The position numbers and the translations under genes were made by a program. DNA of 64,000 bases. Origin: Aquimarina mycalae. GTDB lineage: Bacteria > Bacteroidota > Bacteroidia > Flavobacteriales > Flavobacteriaceae. The stretch is from the NCBI RefSeq assembly GCF_029906345.1, contig NZ_JARYGY010000003.1:186001-250000 (forward strand). The letters run 5' to 3'. The number at the start of each line of letters is the position of its first letter. Positions within the stretch are counted from its first letter, which is position 1. Below the pieces are notes generated by a model. It had not been told where the DNA came from, searched no databases, and was given only the letters and a program-made list of their open reading frames with translations. Shown piece after piece: positions 28,108-38,553 of this stretch.

Positions 28108-28731
28108 CTAATCAACATAATAAATTGCTTCTAAATATTTATTTGAAGCTGATTTTTCATCTTTTTTGGATTTTAACTCCTTAAGAACTCCTGCTACCTG
28201 TATTTTTTTTTCTGGAAGTTTATGAGAGCCTTTTGCATGCGCTATTATAAACGTATCTGTTGTTCCCTCTTCTACTACTTCATATACATCATACGTATCA
28301 ATAATAGGGATCATGGTAAAGGTAGTTACTTTACCTGTTACAATGGGTATCATTATAAATCCATTAAAATCAGATTTAGATTCTAACTTTTTAGGTATGC
28401 CTGTTATAATAGTATTACAAGATAATTTTCCTATGGAATTTGCTTGAGAAGGTAATAATGCTACACAGGTATGTTCTATATACATAGACTGTAAATCATC
28501 TGTTAACAATGAAATCACTTGATTTTTATCATTTTCATTTAGTAATGAAATTGACAAATCTAAAAAAAGTATCATTGTTTGTTTATTACTAAAAAGTCCT
28601 GCTACTTTACCAAGTTCTGATTGAGATATTACTCCATCATCAGCTTTGGTTAAAATATTATAAAATCTTCCTCCATTATCTAATGAAGTTTTGGCCTCAC
28701 TAATATCTTTATAAGGTTCTAATCTTTTCAT
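28108..28731 (-). CDS. Hypothetical cytoplasmic protein
   Basis: 207-residue soluble protein without a recognisable motif. It begins MKRLEPYKDISEAKTSLDNGGRFYNILTKADDG, contains an Ile/Thr-rich beta stretch in the middle (~118-160) and ends with a basic segment and ASNKYLEAIYYVD. The N-terminal part has a loose EF-hand or TerB-like helical look, which I would not rely on. It has its own 221-bp upstream gap and precedes nothing on its strand. Unknown function. Confidence 0.65.
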   Translation of the reverse strand: MKRLEPYKDISEAKTSLDNGGRFYNILTKADDGVISQSELGKVAGLFSNKQTMILFLDLSISLLNENDKNQVISLLTDDLQSMYIEHTCVALLPSQANSIGKLSCNTIITGIPKKLESKSDFNGFIMIPIVTGKVTTFTMIPIIDTYDVYEVVEEGTTDTFIIAHAKGSHKLPEKKIQVAGVLKELKSKKDEKSASNKYLEAIYYVD

Positions 28732-28952
28732 ACATTATAATATACGGTTACTTTATATTAGTATAAAATTGAGAGAGATAGTTACAACTAAATATTCTTT
28801 TTTAATGAAAAGCAATGGTAGGCTTAGCGAAGAAAAAACATTTGCCATCTAGTTATACAAAAAACTTATACAAACTCCCTTCTGAAACACCTTTGTCAAG
28901 GTATATTAATTTGATAAAATGAAATAACTATTAAGATCGGATATAAACATTC

Positions 28953-31163
28953 TTACTTCACATTCTTTTTTTGATTCACTAAGGTATCAAAAAGTCTATC
29001 TATCTGTAAAGGCTTCCATAAAAACCCATTAAAAAAGGTTAAGTAATCTTCATTATTAACTGCGGTCACATCTGCAGTAAGTGCATAAATAGGAGTATGT
29101 TGATTTTCGTTTTTTGAATTTCTAATGAGCTTTGCTGCATCAAAACCATTCATTTCGGGCATATGGATATCCATTAAAATAAAATCAACTTTTACCTTTT
29201 TTGCAGCCTCTACCGCATCCATACCATTCTTAACTCGTTCTATTTTTACACCCCATTTTTTAAGTAATTGCCCCATAACCAAAGCATTTACCTCATTATC
29301 TTCAGCAAGTATGGCTGTTTTATTTTTTAGTTGATTTGTTTGTTTTTGATCTATTTTGACAATATCCTTAGACTTTTGTAAAACTAATTCAAAATAAAAA
29401 GTAGAACCTTTGCCTTTTTTACTAGTTAAATTCACGGTACTGCCGTATAGCTGTACTATCTTTTTTACAATGGCAAGACCTAGTCCTGTACCTCCATTAT
29501 TTCTTGTGGTTATAGTAGATGGTATATAAAAACTATCAAAGAGTCTATTTTGTTCATCTTTAGCTATTCCTACACCAGTATCCTTTACACCAAAGTATAC
29601 CGTATCCTTATTTCCTGCTGAGGAAATTAACTCTATATCAATATCTACTGATCCTTTATTGGTATATTTTATAGCGTTACTGACTAAATTTCCTAAGATT
29701 TGAAATAATTTGGTTTCATCTAGTTTATAAAATTTACTGAGTCCTATATCTATATTAACATTAAGTTGTATTCCTTTTTCTAAGGCCATTCCCAAATAGG
29801 TTTCCCTAATATTATTAATCAACTCTGCAAAATTAACGGGATGCATTTCCAGTTCCATTTTATCAGAATCCAACTTGGAAAAATCTAAAATATCATTAAT
29901 AATTCGCATCAAATTTTTTGAAGAAAACTGCAATGAAGTCAGTAATTTCTGATCATCTGCATCGGCCCTTTCTTTAAGAAGGGAAATAATACTAGTTACT
30001 GCATTTAATGGAGTTCTTATCTCATGACTCATCGCAGATAGAAAGGATTGTCGCATTTTTGCGGTTTCATCCGCTTGCTTTTCCTTTACTAAAATAGCCT
30101 CTTTTTCATGTCTAAGATTTTCTTCTTGTTGTTCGTATTTTATTTTTGAAATACGCTCGTAATTTTCGATAACTTTTAATGTCTGAGAATTAACAGAAGC
30201 ATCTTTTTCCATTAAATAACTTTCAAGATATTTTAAAGCTTCTTTATGTTCGTTTTCGCTTCTGTATGTTTCATAGAGAAGATGACTGGCTTTATATTTT
30301 GTTCTAGAAAGATTAAATTTTGTACTATGAGCAACAACTTCTTTAAGCAAAGTTTTTGCTCGTTCAATCTCTCCTGTTTCCAGGTATAATTGAGCCAGTT
30401 TATGCTTAGCCATTCCAATACCGTACACTTCATTATACTTTTCATGTATATCCAATGCTTTTATAAAATCAGCACAGGCTTTTTCATACTTTTTGTTATA
30501 ACTATACACTTTGCCACGACCATAGATAGCAAAAGCGAGACCTCTATCATCTCCTGTTTCTGATTTTAACGTTATCGACTTATTAATCATGTCAAGAGCC
30601 TCTTTTGGTTTATCTTGTTTAAGAAGTATCCCAGACATAGGATTATAAGCGTTTGACTCGAAGTTCTTGTTTTTACATTTCTTTGCCGATTCTATTGCTA
30701 TTCTATATGCTTCAGCAGCATTATTTTTATCTCCCAAAATTTCATAAATAGCACCTAGTGACTTTTGGGTTCTGGATACGTTATGCCAATCATTATATTT
30801 TTGATAGATAACTAATGCATCTATCAAGTAAATCATTCCTAGATGGTAGTTATTTGTCTTATAATGAATACCAGCTATACTATATTTAGCATCCGCTACT
30901 CCTATTTCATCTTCTAATAATTCGAAACAGGTAATTGCTCTCTCAGCAAAAGATAATGCCTCGCTACCTTTTCCACAAATCATACTAAATAATGAAAGCA
31001 TGTTTAAACTTTTACCAATACCTGCTTTATCCTGTATCTTTTCGCTTAAAATCAATGCTTCATTAGCTAACATTACACTTTCTTCTAAGTTGTTAACCCT
31101 AAGTTTATAGGATTCCTCAAGTAAGTGTTTAATTTTAGATAATGTATTATCCTGTTCGTTCAT
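28953..31163 (-). CDS. Soluble TPR-containing hybrid histidine kinase
   Basis: 736-residue signalling protein with no signal peptide or transmembrane segment. Residues ~1-320 are tandem TPR helices (recurring A-x-x-Y-x-x-A-I pattern). A coiled-coil follows (~328-372). The HisKA box has its phospho-acceptor His at about residue 380 (SHEIRTPLN). The HATPase_c domain follows (~490-600; N box NLVSNAIKYTNKG, GVKDTGVGI, NNGGTGLGLAIVKK). A receiver domain ends the protein, with acceptor Asp about residue 665 (LMDIHMPEMNG) and Lys in LWKPLQ. No output domain or neighbouring response regulator gene is visible. The TPR region presumably senses a cytoplasmic protein partner. Confidence 0.93.
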   Translation of the reverse strand: MNEQDNTLSKIKHLLEESYKLRVNNLEESVMLANEALILSEKIQDKAGIGKSLNMLSLFSMICGKGSEALSFAERAITCFELLEDEIGVADAKYSIAGIHYKTNNYHLGMIYLIDALVIYQKYNDWHNVSRTQKSLGAIYEILGDKNNAAEAYRIAIESAKKCKNKNFESNAYNPMSGILLKQDKPKEALDMINKSITLKSETGDDRGLAFAIYGRGKVYSYNKKYEKACADFIKALDIHEKYNEVYGIGMAKHKLAQLYLETGEIERAKTLLKEVVAHSTKFNLSRTKYKASHLLYETYRSENEHKEALKYLESYLMEKDASVNSQTLKVIENYERISKIKYEQQEENLRHEKEAILVKEKQADETAKMRQSFLSAMSHEIRTPLNAVTSIISLLKERADADDQKLLTSLQFSSKNLMRIINDILDFSKLDSDKMELEMHPVNFAELINNIRETYLGMALEKGIQLNVNIDIGLSKFYKLDETKLFQILGNLVSNAIKYTNKGSVDIDIELISSAGNKDTVYFGVKDTGVGIAKDEQNRLFDSFYIPSTITTRNNGGTGLGLAIVKKIVQLYGSTVNLTSKKGKGSTFYFELVLQKSKDIVKIDQKQTNQLKNKTAILAEDNEVNALVMGQLLKKWGVKIERVKNGMDAVEAAKKVKVDFILMDIHMPEMNGFDAAKLIRNSKNENQHTPIYALTADVTAVNNEDYLTFFNGFLWKPLQIDRLFDTLVNQKKNVK

Positions 31164-31476
31164 ATGAATGAATACGTACTATAATTCGTGTTAAAAATAT
31201 ACTAAAAAAAGACTAAATGATCATTAGCGAGGTTAAAAATACTTTTTCTTTAAAGTTTTCAATCAAAAAACATCAACCTTTGACGCATAATAAACACAAT
31301 ATCAAGTATTTATAGTAAAGGCTAATGCAATTAGCTTTTAGCATTTAAATTTATAAAAACAAGTAATAGGTCATTTGGGATGCTATTCTTTTGATATATA
31401 GGTATAAAAAAACCACCATATAATAGTTATTATATGGTGGTTACATATTAAATTATTTTTTAAATGATGGTTCTTC
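31164..31476. other. 313-bp intergenic region
   Basis: AT-rich gap upstream of the hybrid kinase gene and downstream of the prohibitin-like gene. Apart from the prohibitin gene terminator at its right end I see no frame with coding character and no repeat. A TATATTTT near 31194-31201 (minus strand) could be a kinase -7 box, but the match is imperfect. Confidence 0.4.
31405..31442 (-). terminator. Rho-independent terminator of the prohibitin-like gene
   Basis: On the minus strand AACCACCATATAAT pairs perfectly with ATTATATGGTGGTT (14-bp stem, 4-base loop) and is followed by six T. It lies 35 bp after the stop codon. Confidence 0.88.
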
Positions 31477-32292
31477 TTACTGATTACCAAGAATCAAAGG
31501 CATTCCATCTTTTCCGGAACCTACTACAACTACTTTTGCATTTGGAGATTTCGCTAATTGCAATGTAGCTTCTATTCCTTTTTCTTTAAGAATTTTATCA
31601 GTTAGCGAAGCACTAAGAATCTGGTTAGCAATTGCTTTACCTTCTGCATCAATCTTTTGTCTTTCTGCTTCCTTTTTAGCTTTTTCTAATCTAAATTCAT
31701 ACTCTAAGGCTTCTTGTTCTTGCTTTAACTTTCGTTCTATAGCCTCTTTAATAGTTGGTGGTAATGTAACATCACGCACCAAAACTTCATTTAATTGTAT
31801 AAATTGATTGCCTACAATTTTTTTAGTCTCTTCAAAGATTTCTTTTTGAATAGCATCTCTTTTACTAGAATACAATTGTTCTGGTGTATATCTACCTACT
31901 ACACTACGTGCAGCTGAACGAATTGTTGGTAACAATACTCTTTGAACATAATTCTCACCTTTTTGTTGATGTAATAAACCTAATTTAGCGTAATCAGGCT
32001 GAAACCAAGCAGAAGCATCTAATTTGATCTCCAGTCCGTTAGAAGAAAGTACTTGCATTTTCTCAAAAACTTCTTGTTGCCTTACTTCATATACGATTAC
32101 TTTATTCCAAGGAGCAACCAAGTGAAATCCTTCGCCCAAAGGTGGTTGATCAGTTACAACTCCACCTGCAAAAGTTTTATACAAAACTCCTGCTTCTCCA
32201 GAACCAATCGTAACAGTTGATTTTGAAATAAACACAATAGTTAATACAATAATAATAAGAATAGGTAACCCTATTTTAGGTAATTTTTCCAT
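31477..32292 (-). CDS. Prohibitin/SPFH-domain membrane protein
   Basis: 271 residues with an N-terminal membrane anchor (~7-23) and an SPFH/band-7 domain (~24-200: TIGSGEAGVLYKTFAGGV, EGFHLVAPWNKVIVYEVR, SSNGLEIKLDASAWF, RSAARSVVGRYTPEQLYSSKR). A charged coiled-coil follows (KLKQEQEALEYEFRLEKAKKEAERQKI... region) and a hydrophobic tail. Such proteins form large ring or cage oligomers in the membrane and often hold FtsH-type proteases. It follows the VWA membrane protein gene by 23 bp and is therefore probably in its operon. Confidence 0.92.
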   Translation of the reverse strand: MEKLPKIGLPILIIIVLTIVFISKSTVTIGSGEAGVLYKTFAGGVVTDQPPLGEGFHLVAPWNKVIVYEVRQQEVFEKMQVLSSNGLEIKLDASAWFQPDYAKLGLLHQQKGENYVQRVLLPTIRSAARSVVGRYTPEQLYSSKRDAIQKEIFEETKKIVGNQFIQLNEVLVRDVTLPPTIKEAIERKLKQEQEALEYEFRLEKAKKEAERQKIDAEGKAIANQILSASLTDKILKEKGIEATLQLAKSPNAKVVVVGSGKDGMPLILGNQ

Positions 32293-32315
32293 GATAAATG
32301 TTTAGTTTTTAAATT

Positions 32316-34346
32316 TTAAATAAGCCCATTATATTTTCTCATAAACCACTCTATTGCGAGCAATAATATGATAATTGCCAAAAGATATTTCCAGTCTATT
32401 AAAGATACAATATTTTCTTTGCTCTTCTGGATTACTTGATATCTTTGATCTATTACTAAATCTTTAATTATGATATCATTTTGACTCATAAAATAAGCCT
32501 TTCCATTAGTATTAGTCGCTACTTGTTCTAGTTTTGTTACATCTGCATTAAGCAATTGTTGTTCTACATCATAATCCAAAATACTAAAGCTTCCAGAACG
32601 TGATATATTTTCACCTAAAACCGTCACAGTAAAATCATAGTTTCCAGATGATAAGCTACTCAAATCAGCTTCATATGAATTATTTTTTAATAACATTGGT
32701 ATTGTTTGAGAAGCTTCAGTTTCTTTATTCTTAATTATAATATTCAGGCTTCCTCTACGGTCAAATTCATATGTTTTTGTAAAATACTCCGCCTTTATTT
32801 TAATACTAGCATTACCATAATAAAAAGATTCTGAGATCGTATTTAATCTACTTTTTCGTTTATTCGATGCTAAATACTGTATCAGTTTTCCGAAAAAATC
32901 ATCAAAACTTTCGAAGTTTTTAGTATCCAGATAATTCTGTGCTCTCCAACGCCATATTCCTTCACCAATTAATAATGCTTCGCGAGTTCCACTCTCTTCT
33001 ATTGTCGCTAGTAAAGGTTCATCTGTTGTTACATTACCAATATTTCTATGCAACAATATATCATGAGAGGCAGTTATTCTTATTTCTCCAAACGTTCCTA
33101 TTAATGGAGGGTATTCATTAAAACCAATATCATCTAACAAGAATGTTCCATAATTAGTATTAAATCTTGGAAGGTAATACTCTGTTTGCCTGGTAATTTC
33201 TTGCCTATATTTATTCTGAATTTTATTGAGAAATACCCAATCCGTTCTGGAACCAATTATAGTAAAGTGATTTTTTCGAAGGTTTTCTAACTTTTCATAA
33301 ACTCCTCTAAATCTTGCATTAGGTTGATATAATATTATAAGCTGATAATCATCGATATCTTTTATTTCAGATGATTTACGTATTGTAAGGCTTCTACGTT
33401 CATTACTTTCAATACTTTTTTTAATAGCACCCAGATCAGGATGCACAATATCGCTTACTAACAGTACATTTGTTTTCTGATCAATAACCTCTACTGCAAA
33501 AGATTTTACATTATTAACCGTATTTTTTTCTCCTTGCACTGGAACCAAGGATGCTCTATATTGTAATACTCCAGCTGTGTTGGCTGCTAATGTAAAATTA
33601 ATTACTTTGGAATTATCTTCTCCCGAAAAAGAAACTGGTTGAGAAAATATAGTACTCTGTCCAGATTTTATTTCAAATTTAGTGTCAACGGTTTCATTTC
33701 CTGAATAGGTAAGAATAACTTCTACAGGAAATTTATTTTTTAAGTATGCATATCGATTGACATTAAGCTGCTGAATCTTTGTATCAGTAACTTCTGTAGT
33801 ATCTCCTGTAATTATGGGATAAATCTGCTGTTTATATGTATTGCTACTAAACTGATAGTCTTTACCATAGGTTTGATTTCCATCGGTAATCAATATTGTA
33901 GGAGCATTTGTATTTTTATAGATTTGATCCAAATCATCCAATGCCTTGGAAATATTAGTCTGTTTTTGATCAAAAGTCAAGCTGAGTGTATCTCGTAATT
34001 CATCCGAAAAGGAATAATACTTAACATCAAATCGCTTATTTAGATCTTCATTTTCTTGAAGCCTAGTAACGAATTCTGTAACTGAATTATCTTGATTAAG
34101 ATGTTTTATAGAAGCAGAATTATCAGTGGCAACTACCAATGTTGGTTTTTCTGTGTAGTATGTGTTTTTTTTGAAAGTAGGATTAATCAACAATACCAGC
34201 AATGTAAATACACTAAGAAAACGTAAAAAAGCAAAAAACAGATTTCTTTTGGTTCTGTTTTTTGCTTTATACATATATTGATATAGCGCTATAATTAATG
34301 CTATTATAACAGCTGCTATGATCAATCCTATATTTTGTATCTGCAT
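32316..34346 (-). CDS. VWA-like domain membrane protein
   Basis: 676 residues. Two N-terminal transmembrane helices (~5-25 and ~40-60), then a von Willebrand A-like domain with a MIDAS-type motif (VVATDNSAS, and ILITDGNQTYG), a long beta-rich periplasmic region, a glutamine-amidotransferase-like stretch (LLVSDIVHPDLGAIKKSIESN, ~285-400), and a C-terminal transmembrane helix (~650-668) with a short basic tail. This layout is close to the BatA/YegL-type or 'DUF4159/VWA' membrane proteins common in Bacteroidota, with unknown biochemical role. It is followed by the prohibitin-like gene. Confidence 0.82.
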   Translation of the reverse strand: MQIQNIGLIIAAVIIALIIALYQYMYKAKNRTKRNLFFAFLRFLSVFTLLVLLINPTFKKNTYYTEKPTLVVATDNSASIKHLNQDNSVTEFVTRLQENEDLNKRFDVKYYSFSDELRDTLSLTFDQKQTNISKALDDLDQIYKNTNAPTILITDGNQTYGKDYQFSSNTYKQQIYPIITGDTTEVTDTKIQQLNVNRYAYLKNKFPVEVILTYSGNETVDTKFEIKSGQSTIFSQPVSFSGEDNSKVINFTLAANTAGVLQYRASLVPVQGEKNTVNNVKSFAVEVIDQKTNVLLVSDIVHPDLGAIKKSIESNERRSLTIRKSSEIKDIDDYQLIILYQPNARFRGVYEKLENLRKNHFTIIGSRTDWVFLNKIQNKYRQEITRQTEYYLPRFNTNYGTFLLDDIGFNEYPPLIGTFGEIRITASHDILLHRNIGNVTTDEPLLATIEESGTREALLIGEGIWRWRAQNYLDTKNFESFDDFFGKLIQYLASNKRKSRLNTISESFYYGNASIKIKAEYFTKTYEFDRRGSLNIIIKNKETEASQTIPMLLKNNSYEADLSSLSSGNYDFTVTVLGENISRSGSFSILDYDVEQQLLNADVTKLEQVATNTNGKAYFMSQNDIIIKDLVIDQRYQVIQKSKENIVSLIDWKYLLAIIILLLAIEWFMRKYNGLI

Positions 34347-34475
34347 TATGAAAACTACGATCTATACGGTTCTAGAATTATAAAGATTATTTTAAATCGA
34401 ATTTAACGACTTTGAAACAAAATAGTATTAAAATCTTCAAAAATGATTCTAAAACCATGAATCGTAATTCTATAT

Positions 34476-35222
34476 TTAGGTTAGCATTCCTCCATCAACG
34501 TTAAGTACTTGTCCAGTAACATAACCACTTAGATCACTTGCTAAAAACAGACAAGCATTTGCTATATCATCAGGAGATCCTCCTCTTTTTAGAGGAATTG
34601 CTTTTCTCCATTCTTCTACAACCTTTTCATCTAGTTTTCCAGTCATTTCTGTTTCTATAAAACCTGGAGCAATTACATTACTTCGTATATTTCTAGAACC
34701 TAGTTCAAGAGCTACTGATTTAGAAAAACCAATAATTCCTGCTTTAGAAGCTGCATAGTTTGCCTGTCCTGCATTTCCTTTTACTCCAACTACAGAACTC
34801 ATGTTGATAATACTTCCACTGCGTTGTTTAAGCATAGTACGTTGCACAGCTTTAGTCATATTAAACACACTTTTAAGATTAACTTCGATTACTTTATCAA
34901 AATCATCTTCACTCATTCTCATAAGCAAATTATCTTTAGTGATACCTGCATTATTAACTAGTATATCGATTCCACCGAAAGTTTCCAGAACATCCTTTAT
35001 TAAGTTTTCGGATTCTTCAAAACTGGCTGCATTACTTTGATATGCTTTTGCCTTAATTCCTAAATCATTTAATTCTTTTTCTAACGCTGAAGCTGCCTCT
35101 ACAGAAGAACTGTATGTAAATGCAACATTTGCACCTTGTTTTGCAAAAACTTGTGCTATTCCTTTTCCGATACCACGAGTAGCACCTGTGATAATTGCGG
35201 TTTTACCTTGTAAGAGATTCAT
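34476..35222 (-). CDS. fabG: 3-oxoacyl-[acyl-carrier-protein] reductase
   Basis: NADPH-dependent short-chain dehydrogenase of 248 residues acting in fatty acid elongation. Cofactor loop TGATRGIGKG at the N-terminus, NNAGITKDNLLMRM, catalytic Ser/Tyr/Lys in INMSSVVGVKG and YAASKAG, and the C-terminal SGYVTGQVLNVDGGM. These features fit FabG rather than a generic SDR. It is monocistronic here, between the VWA gene and the M16 peptidase gene. Confidence 0.94.
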   Translation of the reverse strand: MNLLQGKTAIITGATRGIGKGIAQVFAKQGANVAFTYSSSVEAASALEKELNDLGIKAKAYQSNAASFEESENLIKDVLETFGGIDILVNNAGITKDNLLMRMSEDDFDKVIEVNLKSVFNMTKAVQRTMLKQRSGSIINMSSVVGVKGNAGQANYAASKAGIIGFSKSVALELGSRNIRSNVIAPGFIETEMTGKLDEKVVEEWRKAIPLKRGGSPDDIANACLFLASDLSGYVTGQVLNVDGGMLT

Positions 35223-35318
35223 TCGCTCTATAATATTTTTTTGGTATGCATACCTTTCTGATAATGGTATGCTTGATTTTGTGATTTCAAATATAAGAAT
35301 TACTAACAGGTCACCAAC

Positions 35319-35350
35319 AATAAACCCTGTGATTTCTCACAGGGTTTATT
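35319..35350 (-). terminator. Terminator after the M16 peptidase gene
   Basis: A perfect 14-bp inverted repeat (AATAAACCCTGTGA / TCACAGGGTTTATT) with a 4-base loop lies 31 bp after the M16 stop codon. The T-run is short, but the stem is strong. Confidence 0.7.
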
Positions 35351-35380
35351 CATAAAAATCTCCTTACGATTTTTGACTGA

Positions 35381-38365
35381 TTATAATTTAATGTCTTTTT
35401 TATCTTTTTCGTAGTTAAAAAGGTAATCAATATCCATTTCTTTAACATCACCTAATTTACCTAATGCTTTCATATCCACATCTTTCTTATTACCAATCAC
35501 AAGTACATTATAGTTTTCTCCTTTGATATTTTTATCAAAGAATCCTTTAAGATCTGCAAGTGTCATATTTTTAATCGTATTATACATTTCTTCACGATTA
35601 TCATTATCAATACCTCTTTTCTTTAAACTTTCATATGTCCAAAAGATATTAGATTTAGTAATTCGTTGTGCAGCAATCTTTTTTAATGTAGCTTCTTTTG
35701 CCTGATTAAACTGTTCTTCAGCTTCTGGCATATTAGTCATCAACTCCATCATTGCATCAACCGCTTGAGGCATTTTATTTGCTTGCGTACCTATATATGC
35801 ATATACCAAATCAGATTTTCCTTTTTCAGAAGCATTTCCATATGCAGAGAATGCAGAATACGCCAGTGATTTAGATTCTCTAATTTCCTGAAACACGATA
35901 GATGATAATCCACTTCCAAAATAAGTATTAAACAATCTAGAAGCTGCCATTTTCTTAGGGTCAAATTCTGCTCCTTTTGCTAATAGCAACATTTCACTCT
36001 GCACCATATCATAATCAACAAAATATACGTTCCCTCCTGTTTCTTTCTCTAAATAGATCGTTTTTTCTGGATAATCAGACAGATCAGCATTCACTGTATG
36101 ATTTTTATCCAAAGCAGCAACAGCGGCATCAATATCTTTTCCGTAATAAAAGATTCTTTGTTTATAATTACGTAATTCTTTTACTTTATCTACAAGTTCT
36201 TGTGGTTTAAAACTTTGTAATTCTGATGCTGTATAAATATTACGTAATCTAGAATTTTCACCATAAAGACCATAATTCATCAATCCAGTAAATAAAATAT
36301 TTCCTTTCTGGGTTTTACCATCCTGACGCCCTTTTAGGATCTTATCTACATACTTATTATAGGTATCTTGATTCGGAACAGCATTATTCCATAAATGCTC
36401 TAGCAATGCTAATCCAGCATCTAAATTTTCTTTTAATCCAGATAAACCTACATATGTTTTATCATCTGCAGCAAAAACATAATAGCTAATTCCTATTTTA
36501 TAAAATTCTTGTTTTAATTGTTCTGGAGTGTATTTATCAGTACCCAAATAATCTAAATAACCAGCTGCTAAAGATACCTTACGATCATTATCTTTCCCCA
36601 TATCAAAAATAATATTTAGGTCAAAAAGATCATTGTTAGGATTATCAATATAAGAAACACTCAATCCATTATTTGTTTTACTTTCTTTGATCGCAGATTT
36701 ATAATCCACAAATTGAGGAGTTAATGCTGGAGTACTAACTTTGTTAAACTCCTGAATAAAAGTAGATTCTTTATCTCTATTTAACTCAATCGGAGTAATT
36801 CCAGGGTTTTCTACTTTTACTATATTATTATCTTCACCTTTTCTTTTGTAAGTAACTACATAATTATCCTTATAAAAAGTGTTAGCAAAGTCTACAAGTT
36901 CTTGCTTAGTTATTTTCTTCAATTCACTTAAAAAAGCAACCTTATCTTTCCAATCCTGATGATGTATAAACGCATTGTAATATGCTGAAGCTAATGCAGT
37001 ACTATTCTCATAACTTCTAGTTCTGTTTAATTTCAAATCATTGATTACAGCTGGAATCATCCATTCTTCGAACTCTCCTTTTTTAAGTTTCTCGATTTGA
37101 GCTAGTAATAAATCTTTTACTTCATCCAGTGTTTGATCCGTTTTTGGTGTTCCATTAAACGAATGATAACCGTAGTCATTTAATAATGTTGGAGAACATC
37201 CAGCACGTTGTACTAATTGTTTTTGATTTAGATTTAAATCAATAAGTCCAGCATTACCGTTTGATAATATCATATCTGCAAGTGTTAGCAACTTTTCATC
37301 TCTTGTTCCTAATCCTTCAGAACGGAAAGCCACTGTAACAGATTCTGCTGTTGGTCCAAAAACTTCTTTAACTATAGGACTCGTAATAGGTTCTTCTTTT
37401 GGTAGAACAGGATGTGTCACATCTTTTCTTTCCATTTTTCCAAATGCAGCATCTACTTTTTTAATCGTGCTGTCAAAATCAAGGTCACCCACTAACACCA
37501 TTGCCATATTATTAGGCACATAATATTTATCAAAATAATTATGAATCGCTACCATAGATGGATTCTTAAGGTGTTCTGATGTTCCTATTGTTTTTTGTTG
37601 CCCATATGGGTGGTTTGGAAACAACCCATCTAACATAGCATAATAAGACTTTCTGAAATCATTATCCTGAGTTCTGTTAAACTCTTCATATACAGCCTCT
37701 AACTCTGTATGGAATAGACGTAATACTAACTGACTAAAACGCTCACTTTCTACCTTTAACCACTTATCCAATTCGTTAGCTGGTATTTTGTTTTTATACA
37801 CAGTTTCTTCGAACCAAGTATGTGCATTCGTACCTTCTGCTCCTAATGAGTTAACCATTTTATCATATTCATTAGGAATTGATATTTTAGAAGCTTCTAA
37901 AGATACTTCATCTATCTTTTTATAAATTTCTTTCTTTTTTTCTGGATCTTGTTCTAATTTATGTTGTTCATATAGATCAGAGATTTGTTTTAGATATACG
38001 CTCTCTTTCTCAAAATCCTGAGTTCCGATCTCGTCAGTACCCTTAAATACCATATGCTCTAAGTAATGAGCTAATCCTGTAGCTTCTTTAGGATCATAAT
38101 TAGAACCTGCTCGCACGGCAATATAGGTTTGGATTTTAGGTTCTTCGATATTCTTACTTAAGTATACTTTCAGCCCGTTTTCTAAGGTATACAATCGTAA
38201 ACCTGTAGGGTCATTAGTAATAGTTTCATAAGAGAATCCTGCAGCATCTGTATGATTCTCTACTTTTAATTCATCTTTATCTTTTGTTTCTTGATTTGAT
38301 GAATTCTTACAATTGCTAAGTACTAATACCATTGCAAATAGTAAGAGTGATTTTAATGATTTCAT
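35381..38365 (-). CDS. M16-family zinc metallopeptidase lipoprotein
   Basis: 994-residue pitrilysin-type protease made of two fused M16 halves. A lipoprotein signal is present (LVLSNC, acylated Cys about residue 19). The inverted zinc motif HYLEHMVFKG (HxxEH) is near residue 105 in the first half, with the downstream Glu in the LEAVYEEFNRT helix. The second half (~530-994) is the inactive partner domain (FVDYDMVQSEMLLLAKG, RLFNTYFGSGLSSIVFQEIRESKSLAYSAFS). It is probably anchored in the outer membrane facing the periplasm and degrades peptides. Monocistronic. Confidence 0.94.
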   Translation of the reverse strand: MKSLKSLLLFAMVLVLSNCKNSSNQETKDKDELKVENHTDAAGFSYETITNDPTGLRLYTLENGLKVYLSKNIEEPKIQTYIAVRAGSNYDPKEATGLAHYLEHMVFKGTDEIGTQDFEKESVYLKQISDLYEQHKLEQDPEKKKEIYKKIDEVSLEASKISIPNEYDKMVNSLGAEGTNAHTWFEETVYKNKIPANELDKWLKVESERFSQLVLRLFHTELEAVYEEFNRTQDNDFRKSYYAMLDGLFPNHPYGQQKTIGTSEHLKNPSMVAIHNYFDKYYVPNNMAMVLVGDLDFDSTIKKVDAAFGKMERKDVTHPVLPKEEPITSPIVKEVFGPTAESVTVAFRSEGLGTRDEKLLTLADMILSNGNAGLIDLNLNQKQLVQRAGCSPTLLNDYGYHSFNGTPKTDQTLDEVKDLLLAQIEKLKKGEFEEWMIPAVINDLKLNRTRSYENSTALASAYYNAFIHHQDWKDKVAFLSELKKITKQELVDFANTFYKDNYVVTYKRKGEDNNIVKVENPGITPIELNRDKESTFIQEFNKVSTPALTPQFVDYKSAIKESKTNNGLSVSYIDNPNNDLFDLNIIFDMGKDNDRKVSLAAGYLDYLGTDKYTPEQLKQEFYKIGISYYVFAADDKTYVGLSGLKENLDAGLALLEHLWNNAVPNQDTYNKYVDKILKGRQDGKTQKGNILFTGLMNYGLYGENSRLRNIYTASELQSFKPQELVDKVKELRNYKQRIFYYGKDIDAAVAALDKNHTVNADLSDYPEKTIYLEKETGGNVYFVDYDMVQSEMLLLAKGAEFDPKKMAASRLFNTYFGSGLSSIVFQEIRESKSLAYSAFSAYGNASEKGKSDLVYAYIGTQANKMPQAVDAMMELMTNMPEAEEQFNQAKEATLKKIAAQRITKSNIFWTYESLKKRGIDNDNREEMYNTIKNMTLADLKGFFDKNIKGENYNVLVIGNKKDVDMKALGKLGDVKEMDIDYLFNYEKDKKDIKL

Positions 38366-38501
38366 TGAAATAGTTTAAGTTAATGATCTTTGATGTTCTA
38401 TTAAACGTAAAATGTTAAGGAGTGTTACGTTTTTTAAGAGTAATTTAACAGGAAAACATAAAGAATCTAGAAGTTCTCCTTTATTCTAAGTTTTTTTAAC
38501 T

Positions 38502-38533
38502 AAAAAAAGGAAGTCCGTTATAGACTTCCTTTT
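38502..38533 (-). terminator. Terminator of the glycine-zipper lipoprotein gene
   Basis: On the minus strand AAAAGGAAGTC and GACTTCCTTTT pair around a 7-base loop and are followed by T-rich sequence. It lies 21 bp after the stop codon. Confidence 0.83.
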
Positions 38534-38553
38534 ACTCATTTTAATTAATAGAA

